Made by a program: the position numbers and the translations under genes. From Nitrospira sp. (GTDB lineage Bacteria > UBA9089 > CG2-30-40-21 > SBAY01), in the NCBI GenBank assembly GCA_005239945.1, contig SBAY01000178.1, positions 1-5,821 of the forward strand: 5,821 bases of DNA, written 5' to 3'. Under the pieces are notes generated by a model. That model was not told the origin of the DNA. It made no database searches and saw nothing but the letters and a program-made list of their open reading frames with translations. This document shows positions 1-5,730 of this stretch, in pieces (position 1 is the stretch's first letter; each line of letters begins with the position of its first letter).

Positions 1-1
1 A

Positions 2-96
2 CCCCTCTCTTCCCCAAAACTTTTTAACCACAAGTAATCTTTGGAATGTGCTACATTCCAAAGATTACTTGTGGTTAAAAAGTTTTGGAAAAGGGG
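2..96. repeat. Long perfect palindrome (36-bp arms, 3-nt loop)
   Basis: Arms 14-49 and 53-88 are exact reverse complements separated by the three bases GCT. After two C/A mismatches the pairing resumes more weakly (6-11 with 91-96, with wobbles). The arm starts CCAAAAC and contains TTTTTAACCAC, which recurs in the palindrome near 5590. No protein gene is visible here. As RNA it would be a very stable hairpin and could end transcription from upstream or protect a 3' end. As DNA it resembles a miniature or REP-like intergenic element. The structure is directly seen; the role is not known. Confidence 0.9.
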
Positions 97-98
97 AG

Positions 99-140
99 TT
101 TGAGGGAGAAAACTTTTTTCAAAAAGTTTTCCCCCTCAAA
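99..140. repeat. Second palindrome next to the first (19 of 20 pairs)
   Basis: Arms 99-118 and 121-140 are reverse complements except for one A/C mismatch (107 with 132). The core is AAAACTTTTT against AAAAAGTTTT. The same decamer pair also occurs in the outer part of the preceding palindrome (16-25 and 77-86), so the two hairpins can pair with each other in alternative ways. It could be the terminator region of a gene lying upstream of the window or part of a composite repeat. It ends about 60 bp before the lepA promoter. Confidence 0.8.
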
Positions 141-201
141 ACATCCACTTCTTTAAATCATTACTAAAAGTTGGGGAATTTCTGATTGCTACAAATGGTT
201 C

Positions 202-236
202 TTGACAAACACCCTGATTAATTGTATAATATTCGT
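202..236 (+). promoter_or_regulatory. Consensus sigma-70-type promoter of lepA
   Basis: TTGACA at 202-207 and TATAAT at 225-230 match the housekeeping -35 and -10 consensus exactly, with the optimal 17-bp spacer. Only six bases separate the -10 box from the ATG at 237, so the expected transcription start falls on or next to that A. No purine-rich ribosome binding site lies between. The promoter therefore predicts a leaderless lepA message. The boxes are seen; the start point is inferred from the usual -10 to +1 distance. Confidence 0.8.
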
Positions 237-2027
237 ATGGAACTTATAAGGAATTTTAGTATTATTGCTCATATTGACCATGGTAAATCAACACTGGCTG
301 ACAGACTTTTGGAATATACCCATACGATTGATAAACGACAGATGCGAGAGCAGGTATTAGACACCATGGAGCTGGAACGAGAACGAGGGATTACCATCAA
401 GGCTCATCCGATTAGAATGGAGTATAAAGCCTGGGATGAGAAGGTGTATACCTTAAATCTCATCGATACCCCAGGACATGTTGATTTTACTTATGAGGTT
501 TCCCGAAGTCTTGAGGCAACAGAAGGGGTTGTTCTTCTAATCGATGCCTCTCAAGGTGTTGAGGCACAAACATTAGCCCATACATTATTAGCCAGAAGCC
601 TGAATAAAACTATTATTCCTGTCATCAATAAAGTAGACCTGCCCAATGTAGATATTCCTTTAGTCAAAAAACAGATGGAAGAGATTTTAGGGCTGAATCC
701 TAATAAAAGTGTTTTAGCCAGTGGGAAAGAAGGAATTGGGATCGAGGAGCTATTGGAATCTGTCGTGGATGAAATCTCTCCACCTAAAGGTGACCCAAAT
801 AAACCGCTGAAGGCATTGATTTTTGATTCCTGGTTCGATGTCTATCGCGGGGTGATTATCTATGTCCGTGTTTTTGATGGACAATTAAAACCCGGTATGG
901 AGATTAAATTAATGTCTAATAATAGAACCTACATAGTGACAGAGATTGGTGTCCTTAAATTGGATTTAATCCCCAGGGATAAATTGCAAGCTGGTGAGGT
1001 AGGATATGTTATTGCCGGGATAAAAAATCTTGTTGATGTTAAAATAGGAGATACCATCACAACCGTATATTTTTCAGCCAAAGAGGCTTTACCTGGATAC
1101 CGTGAATTAAAACCTATGGTCTTTTGCAGCTTTTATCCAGGTGTCAATGCGAGTTTCCCTGAATTACAAAATGCCGTAGAGAAATTAAGGTTAAATGATG
1201 CCTCCTGGCTATATGAGCCGGAATCCTCTGCCGCCCTTGGTTTTGGCTATCGATGCGGATTTTTGGGCTTGTTACACATGGAGATAATTAGCGAAAGATT
1301 ATATCGCGAATACCAATTGGATTTAATCTCAACAGCACCGAGTGTTCCCTATCGAATTACCAGGAAAAATGGTCAGGTGATAATTGTCGATACCCCTATT
1401 CAATTCCCAAATGTTGCAGAAATAGCTTTGGCTGAAGAACCATATATTAAGGCAACAGTATTGGTTCCTAATGACTATGTCGGTGGGGTATTAAGACTTC
1501 TTCAATTAAAAAGAGGTATTCAGAAATCATTGAATTATTTGGAAGGTAATCGGGTGATCATCATTTATGAATTACCGTTAGCCGAGGTATTATTTGATTT
1601 TTATGATAAATTAAAGTCTGCCAGTCGAGGATATGCCTCTTTAGACTATGAATTAATAGATTATCGCCCCTTAAAATTGGTTAAGGTAGATATTTTATTG
1701 GCTGGGGAGATAGTTGATGCTCTGTCTTTTCTTGTTCCTTTTGAGCGGGCATATCAGCGGGGCAAGGATTTGGTGGTAAAATTAAAAGAGGTAATTCCCA
1801 GGCAACAATTTGCCGTAGCCATCCAGGCCGCCATTGGTGGTAAAATCATTGCCCGGGAGACAATCCCTGCTTTAAAAAAGGATGTAACGGCTAAATGCTA
1901 TGGCGGCGATATTACCCGGAAAAGAAAATTGTGGGAAAAACAAAAAGAAGGAAAGGCAAGAAGGAAGGAATTCAGCAAGGTAAATCTGCCTAAAGAGGCA
2001 TTCCACGCCATACTTAAGATTGAATAA
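237..2027 (+). CDS. lepA: Elongation factor 4 (LepA), ribosomal back-translocase GTPase
   Basis: LepA is a translational GTPase that binds the ribosome and is reported to remodel or back-translocate stalled complexes; it is near universal in bacteria. Counting from the ATG at 237 the protein has 596 residues, the normal family size. Visible G motifs are P-loop AHIDHGKST (11-19), switch I RERGITIKA (48-56), DTPGHVDF (77-84, with His81 at the catalytic position), NKVD (131-134), and a G5 loop reading SGK (162-164) where SAK is usual. The LepA-specific C-terminal domain is intact, including GGDITRKRK (556-564) and the basic tail. The frame opens upstream at a TTG (222), but that codon precedes and overlaps the -10 box, and the family N-terminus fits the ATG at 237. 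It is first in a probable lepA-lnt-glycosyltransferase operon. Confidence 0.97.
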   Translation: MELIRNFSIIAHIDHGKSTLADRLLEYTHTIDKRQMREQVLDTMELERERGITIKAHPIRMEYKAWDEKVYTLNLIDTPGHVDFTYEVSRSLEATEGVVLLIDASQGVEAQTLAHTLLARSLNKTIIPVINKVDLPNVDIPLVKKQMEEILGLNPNKSVLASGKEGIGIEELLESVVDEISPPKGDPNKPLKALIFDSWFDVYRGVIIYVRVFDGQLKPGMEIKLMSNNRTYIVTEIGVLKLDLIPRDKLQAGEVGYVIAGIKNLVDVKIGDTITTVYFSAKEALPGYRELKPMVFCSFYPGVNASFPELQNAVEKLRLNDASWLYEPESSAALGFGYRCGFLGLLHMEIISERLYREYQLDLISTAPSVPYRITRKNGQVIIVDTPIQFPNVAEIALAEEPYIKATVLVPNDYVGGVLRLLQLKRGIQKSLNYLEGNRVIIIYELPLAEVLFDFYDKLKSASRGYASLDYELIDYRPLKLVKVDILLAGEIVDALSFLVPFERAYQRGKDLVVKLKEVIPRQQFAVAIQAAIGGKIIARETIPALKKDVTAKCYGGDITRKRKLWEKQKEGKARRKEFSKVNLPKEAFHAILKIE

Positions 2028-2039
2028 GGAAAAAAATAA
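2026..2039 (+). promoter_or_regulatory. Ribosome binding site of lnt overlapping the lepA stop codon
   Basis: AAGGA at 2026-2030 shares its first bases with the TAA stop of lepA and lies 9 nt before the ATG at 2040. The 12-nt gap leaves no room for a promoter or terminator, so lnt is probably co-transcribed and perhaps translationally coupled with lepA. Confidence 0.75.
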
Positions 2040-3521
2040 ATGAATATAGCCTTATCCATTTTATCTGCCATTCTTCTAATCTTGATTGTCCTGCCGATTA
2101 AACTCGGTATCCTGGCCTGGATAGTCTTAGTGCCGTTGTTTATCAGTTTAGACCGGACAAAGAAGGCTAAGACCGCCTTTTTCATGGGCTTATGTGTAGG
2201 AATAATTACTTACAGCGGCTGGTTTTATTGGTTATTAACTTATAAAATATGGGTATTTTTAGTCGTTGTGACCATATTTTCTCTTTTTATCGCTATGTTT
2301 TGTTATTTTACAAAACTGATTTGGAGTCGGTCTCCAAATCCCTATCTTGTCATCCTTTTCCCACCATTTTTCTGGATAACCTTGCAATATCTCTATGATA
2401 TTATCCCTACCGGATTAGGTGGATTCTGGGCAAATTTAGGCTATAGTCAAATTGACAACCTGGATTTTCTACAGGTTATCGATATTACCGGTATTTCTTT
2501 TATTACCTTTCTGATTGTCGGAATAAATGCCAGTATCTGTTTTACCATCCTGCCTTATTTCCGCCCAACAGCTATAAAATCAGGAATAGTATTCTTAGGG
2601 CTTATTGGACTAATCTATGGATACAATTTATCCACCACTAAAAGTGCTGTCTCAATAGAAAGAGAAATAAACACTGCTTGTATTCAAGCCAATTTCTATC
2701 AGAGCTGGTCATGGCGTAAAACACATGTGGATGAGATATTGGCAGCCTATACAAAACTTACCTGGCAGGCTAAAAAAAGATTTAACCCTGACTTTATCCT
2801 CTGGGCTGAATATGCCATCCCGACTGATTTGCTCCATAATCCAATTTATTATGAAAAACTCTCAAAATTAGCTAAAGAGGTAAATAGTTACATAGTTTTG
2901 GGAAGTTTTACCGCTGAAAAGGGAAGGGTATATAACATAGTCCTAGTTTTCTCAGATAAAGGTGAATTGGTTTCTAAGGTTGGAGAACATAGTATTATCC
3001 ACCGCAAGATATTACCTGTGCCATTTGGCGAGACACAAATTTCATCAGGATATAATTATTTACCTTTTGATACAAAATTTGGCAAGGTAGGGATAATCAT
3101 CTGTTATGAAGATACCTTTCCTCAAATAGCTACAAGGATGTGTAAGGCAGATGCAGAATACCTGTTTTTCTTATCCAATGATGGCTGTTTTAGGAATACT
3201 AACGAACCAGGACTTCATGCGATGATGAGCACATTCAGGGCAATCGAAAACAAACGATTTGTCGTGCGAGTGGCGAACACAGGTATTACTAAAACGATAG
3301 ATCCTTTTGGAAAACCGGTGAAAGGCACTATCTATGAGCCAGACAGGGATATAACCTTTAAGGATATAGAAACTACCAAAAATACCCGGCAGATATTTCT
3401 GACTTCGATTATGCCACGGTCTAATTTGACTATTTATACTAAGGTGGGAGACATATTTACCCTTTTTTCGTTAATTGTAACTATAGGAATGCTGTTTCTG
3501 GTTATAAATTTTCGATTTTAG
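2040..3521 (+). CDS. lnt: Apolipoprotein N-acyltransferase (Lnt)
   Basis: Lnt is an inner-membrane enzyme that moves an acyl chain from phospholipid to the N-terminal cysteine of apolipoproteins, the last step of lipoprotein maturation in diderms. The 493 residues show a hydrophobic N-terminal part with several membrane segments (about 1-195), a nitrilase-type domain (about 211-460) and a final membrane helix (about 471-490). By motif alignment with E. coli Lnt the triad is Glu257 (LWAEYAIP), Lys323 (HRKILPVPFGE) and Cys355 (IICYEDTFP). Other key positions are kept: Trp225 (for W237), Glu331 (for E343), Tyr356 and Glu357. Oddities are ILPVPFGE instead of the usual HLVPFGE, and NDGCF where NDxWF is common. 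The last codons and the TAG stop lie inside a palindrome (3504-3564). The NTG(I/S) motif near 413 is normal. The family call is firm; activity is inferred. Confidence 0.93.
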   Translation: MNIALSILSAILLILIVLPIKLGILAWIVLVPLFISLDRTKKAKTAFFMGLCVGIITYSGWFYWLLTYKIWVFLVVVTIFSLFIAMFCYFTKLIWSRSPNPYLVILFPPFFWITLQYLYDIIPTGLGGFWANLGYSQIDNLDFLQVIDITGISFITFLIVGINASICFTILPYFRPTAIKSGIVFLGLIGLIYGYNLSTTKSAVSIEREINTACIQANFYQSWSWRKTHVDEILAAYTKLTWQAKKRFNPDFILWAEYAIPTDLLHNPIYYEKLSKLAKEVNSYIVLGSFTAEKGRVYNIVLVFSDKGELVSKVGEHSIIHRKILPVPFGETQISSGYNYLPFDTKFGKVGIIICYEDTFPQIATRMCKADAEYLFFLSNDGCFRNTNEPGLHAMMSTFRAIENKRFVVRVANTGITKTIDPFGKPVKGTIYEPDRDITFKDIETTKNTRQIFLTSIMPRSNLTIYTKVGDIFTLFSLIVTIGMLFLVINFRF

Positions 3522-3564
3522 ATTTTGGATTGAAGAAATCGAAAATCCAAAATCGAAAATTTAT
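3504..3564. repeat. Palindrome spanning the lnt 3' end and the lnt-glycosyltransferase gap
   Basis: Arms 3504-3531 and 3537-3564 pair at 26 of 28 positions around a 5-nt loop (GAAGA). The mismatches are A3520/C3548 and G3527/G3541. The arms are built from short AT-rich units (TTTTCGATTTT, GATTTTGGATT). The left arm encodes the last five residues of lnt and its stop. No T-run follows, so it is a poor intrinsic terminator. An intergenic mobile repeat or an mRNA-stabilising hairpin between co-transcribed genes is more likely. Confidence 0.85.
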
Positions 3565-3565
3565 C

Positions 3566-3580
3566 AGGAGGAGATACTAA
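3566..3580 (+). promoter_or_regulatory. Strong Shine-Dalgarno of the glycosyltransferase gene
   Basis: AGGAGG at 3566-3571 is a full anti-16S match, 9 nt before the ATG at 3581 and directly after the palindrome. It fixes the start codon. It also shows that this organism uses Shine-Dalgarno initiation for internal operon genes, in contrast to the two predicted leaderless starts. Confidence 0.85.
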
Positions 3581-4687
3581 ATGCTAAACAAGGTAATGCT
3601 TTCATACCTGAATATTACCACAGGACACAAAAAAGCCGCCTGGAGTATTCATAAGGCACTTAAAGAATTATATCCTGAAATTTCGGTTTTAGAGATTGAC
3701 CCACTCAAGGTTTTTTATCCCCGGCTGGAGGCAATTATTAACAAGGGTTATCAAAGATTAGTCAAATCAAATCCTGATATTTGGGACTATGTCTATGACA
3801 ATGAAAAGATAGTCAAATTAACAGCTAATTTAAGACAGATAACTAACTCATTCAATTCCTATCGATTGAGCAAATTATTTTCTTCATTCAATCCGCAGGC
3901 AGTAGTCTGCACGCATGCCTTTCCCTGTGGAATATTCTCAGCCTTAAAAAACTCAAATAAATTTCTTTTAATCGGGGTAATTACAGATTTCGATGTCCAT
4001 TCCTATTGGATTCATCCTAATGTCTCCTGCTATGTCGTGGCCACAGAACACACAGCGGCAAAACTCCAAAAAAAGGGTATAGAAAAAGAACGGATTAAAA
4101 TTTTAGGGATTCCCGTTGACCCTGTATTTACAAAAGTTCAAGATATTCAAGCCATAAAGAGAAAGTATAATTTAAAAGAGGAAATACCTACTATTTTGAT
4201 TATGGGTGGAGGATGGGGATTTGGTCCTATTGAAGGGATAATCCATTGTCTCAATGAGCTTGAAAATATTGATTTTCAGATTATTGTTGTAGCTGGAACT
4301 AATAAAAAATTAGAATCGCGACTTAATAAATTATCATTATCAAAATTAGTTAAGGTATTTGGTTTTGTGGATTTTATGGATGAGTTAATGAAGGTATCAA
4401 ATCTCTTTATTGGTAAACCGGGTGGTATGACTACGGCTGAAAGTTTAGCCTGCGGATTACCCATGGTCATTATTAACTCTATACCCGGTCAGGAGGAGAG
4501 AAACGCCCAATATTTAACCGCCCAGGGTGCAGGAATAAAAGCCAATAGCGAATGGGAGGTAAAAAAGATAGTTCAGGAGTTATTAACTAATCCTCGTAAG
4601 ATGAATGAGATGCAGGAGAAGGCGTTAAATATTGGTAAGCCTCAATCGGCTTTTGATGTAGTTAGAACGATAGAAGAATTAATGTAA
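3581..4687 (+). CDS. GT28 glycosyltransferase, MGDG synthase / diglucosyl-diacylglycerol synthase (UgtP-like) family
   Basis: Members transfer a sugar from a UDP-sugar to diacylglycerol at the inner face of the cytoplasmic membrane, making membrane glycolipids. The 368 residues fit the family. The N-terminal half (about 1-180) has TTGHKKAA (13-20), corresponding to the GxGH acceptor-side loop, plus CTHAFP (110-115), TDFDVHSYWIHP (135-146) and VATE (153-156). LGIPVDP (175-181) leads into the donor-binding half. That half carries MGGGWGFG (208-215), KPGGMTTAES (279-288) and PGQEE (302-306), which are the UDP-sugar site motifs shared with MurG and UgtP. No membrane helix is evident, as expected for a peripheral enzyme. 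MurG itself is less likely because the TDFxxHxxW/VATE pattern is that of MGDG/UgtP proteins. Sugar and acceptor cannot be told from sequence. It follows lnt by 59 nt and converges with the peptidase gene. Confidence 0.87.
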   Translation: MLNKVMLSYLNITTGHKKAAWSIHKALKELYPEISVLEIDPLKVFYPRLEAIINKGYQRLVKSNPDIWDYVYDNEKIVKLTANLRQITNSFNSYRLSKLFSSFNPQAVVCTHAFPCGIFSALKNSNKFLLIGVITDFDVHSYWIHPNVSCYVVATEHTAAKLQKKGIEKERIKILGIPVDPVFTKVQDIQAIKRKYNLKEEIPTILIMGGGWGFGPIEGIIHCLNELENIDFQIIVVAGTNKKLESRLNKLSLSKLVKVFGFVDFMDELMKVSNLFIGKPGGMTTAESLACGLPMVIINSIPGQEERNAQYLTAQGAGIKANSEWEVKKIVQELLTNPRKMNEMQEKALNIGKPQSAFDVVRTIEELM

Positions 4688-5530
4688 TAACCTAAAGGCA
4701 CATTCCATAACATTCTTTCCCCAAAACAGGACAATTACTGCCCCAGAGGTTAAATAAGGACCAAAAGGGATATACTCGCCAAATTTTTTCTTGTTCAGCA
4801 AAATTAATGTCACCCCAACCAAAGAGCCTAAAAAAGAGGCTAAAAATAAACACATTACGGTATCTTGCCCATTAGCCAGGAAGACGCCAATCACAGCGGC
4901 TAATTTGAAATCCCCTCCACCCATCCCTTCCTTTCCTACCTGTCCAGAACCCTTACAAGATGGGCATTCTTTTGTTTCCACTCCTGGTTTTCCACCACTA
5001 CCATTACAAATAGGGCATACCTCTTTAAATATAAGTGGGCTGATAACCATAATTAAATAGATAATCCCTCCACCAATTAAGCCGGCTATCAATGAATCAA
5101 GGAATGTCCCTTTTAAAAAATTTATCAACAAACCAATAAAAAGCATAGGATAGGTAATCACATTCAGGATTAATTGATGTTCAAAATCTATAAAGGTAAT
5201 AATTATAAGCACAGAAATGAATAAAAGATGGATACCAAATTCATAAGAATAGCCGTAAGTATGCCATAACAAGAGGAATAAAACAGGGGTCAAAATTTCT
5301 ACTATCAGGTATCTTAGAGGAATTTTCACCCCACAAGTTCGACATTTACCTTTTAGAATAATATAACTTAAAATAGGGATATTTTCCCATATCTTTATCC
5401 TTGTTTTACAATTTGGACAGTGGGAAGGAGGGGTGATAATCGACTCTTGTATTGGCAGACGATAGATACAAACATTAAAAAAACTCCCCAGCATTGCCCC
5501 GGCGATAAATATAACTATTTCCTCGAACAT
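4679..5530 (-). CDS. pilD: Prepilin peptidase / leader peptidase (PilD, GspO, ComC family) with an extra DnaJ-like cysteine module
   Basis: This is a polytopic inner-membrane aspartic protease that cleaves the leader of type IV prepilins and pseudopilins; many members also N-methylate the new N-terminus. The 283 residues have the family order: first helix with GSFFNVCIYRLP (15-26), a cytoplasmic zinc-type loop with Cys38/41 and Cys63/66 (CPNC, CRTC), several membrane helices, first catalytic Asp115 (FIDFEHQ), then GMGGGDFKL (202-210) with second catalytic Asp207, and the C-terminal YIPFGPYL (253-260). Unusually, the loop before the second Asp contains CPICNGSG (172-179) and CPSCKGSG (189-196), two CxxCxGxG units like those of the DnaJ zinc-binding region. 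The usual IPD/IPN after the first Asp reads ILN. The start at 5530 fits the family and the promoter. No pilin gene is visible in the window. Confidence 0.95.
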   Translation of the reverse strand: MFEEIVIFIAGAMLGSFFNVCIYRLPIQESIITPPSHCPNCKTRIKIWENIPILSYIILKGKCRTCGVKIPLRYLIVEILTPVLFLLLWHTYGYSYEFGIHLLFISVLIIITFIDFEHQLILNVITYPMLFIGLLINFLKGTFLDSLIAGLIGGGIIYLIMVISPLIFKEVCPICNGSGGKPGVETKECPSCKGSGQVGKEGMGGGDFKLAAVIGVFLANGQDTVMCLFLASFLGSLVGVTLILLNKKKFGEYIPFGPYLTSGAVIVLFWGKNVMECAFRLLH

Positions 5531-5565
5531 ATTATAATAATAGCATTATATTTGTGATTTGTCAA
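5531..5565 (-). promoter_or_regulatory. Sigma-70-type promoter of the prepilin peptidase gene
   Basis: On the minus strand TTGACA (5565-5560) and TATTAT (5542-5537) are 17 bp apart, and six bases then lead to the ATG at 5530. This is the same geometry as the lepA promoter, again with no Shine-Dalgarno before the start. The expected transcription start is the A of the ATG or a neighbour, so this message is also predicted to be leaderless. Other TATAAT strings nearby sit at the wrong distance from the -35 box (9 or 23 bp). Confidence 0.7.
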
Positions 5566-5589
5566 TGGAATTTGGTCAGGAATTTTTTA

Positions 5590-5650
5590 ACCACGAATTT
5601 TACAAATTTCACAAATTTAGGAAATTCGTGAAATTTGTAAAATTTGTGGT
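5590..5650. repeat. Palindrome between divergent promoters, ACCACGAATTT type
   Basis: Arms 5590-5618 and 5622-5650 pair at 27 of 29 positions plus one G-T wobble (5595/5645); A5613/C5627 is the only true mismatch. The loop is AGG. Each arm is made of repeated ACAAATTT/ACGAATTT-like units. The left flank TTTTTAACCAC (5584-5594) equals 21-31 in the first palindrome, which suggests related elements. Translating the repeat gives a low-complexity Lys/Phe-rich peptide (KF units), an artefact and not a gene. It lies between the peptidase promoter and the candidate promoter at 5666. Confidence 0.88.
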
Positions 5651-5665
5651 AGAAGTTTTTTCTAT

Positions 5666-5693
5666 TAAAGTAAAGTCGAAAAAATGCCGATAT
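5666..5693 (+). promoter_or_regulatory. Candidate sigma-28/sigma-D (motility-type) promoter
   Basis: TAAA at 5666-5669, a 16-nt spacer and GCCGATAT at 5686-5693 match the sigma-D pattern of Bacillus (TAAA, 14-16 nt, GCCGATAT) and are close to E. coli sigma-28. Transcription would start near 5700 and meet a ribosome binding site and ATG at 5727. The -10 octamer is an exact match, but the -35 is short and the region is AT-rich, so chance is possible. Sigma-28 targets are usually flagellar, chemotaxis or surface-motility genes; the gene itself is not visible. Confidence 0.45.
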
Positions 5694-5715
5694 AAAGTAA
5701 TGAATAATTTAAATT

Positions 5716-5730
5716 GGAGAATAATAATGA
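5716..5730 (+). other. Ribosome binding site and start codon of a gene that is interrupted or leaves the window
   Basis: GGAG at 5716-5719 is followed after 7 nt by ATG at 5727-5729. Read straight on, the frame has 12 codons and stops at 5763, too short to be a convincing protein. The signals look like a normal gene start, downstream of the candidate sigma-28 promoter. The sequence changes character at 5731, where an intron-like RNA begins. The likely reading is a 5' exon of only ATGA, with the rest of the gene beyond the window. Confidence 0.35.

Noticed and set aside
222..236. Five extra N-terminal codons of lepA from a TTG start
   Set aside because: The TTG precedes and its next codons overlap the -10 box TATAAT (225-230), no Shine-Dalgarno is present, and the known LepA N-terminus matches the ATG at 237.
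1898..2185. Minus-strand frame across the lepA-lnt junction
   Set aside because: It is antisense to two well-conserved genes and has no family features; the same holds for the short minus frame at 4276-4470.
3504..3564. Intrinsic terminator between lnt and the glycosyltransferase
   Set aside because: The hairpin is AT-rich, overlaps the lnt coding end and is not followed by a T-run; a strong Shine-Dalgarno follows at once, so co-transcription is more likely.
4791..5060. Plus-strand frame opposite the prepilin peptidase
   Set aside because: It is antisense to a clear family member and has no recognisable domain or ribosome binding site.
5590..5650. CRISPR-like array from repeated ACAAATTT units
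   Set aside because: The units are short, adjacent and arranged as one palindrome, without regular repeats separated by unique spacers.
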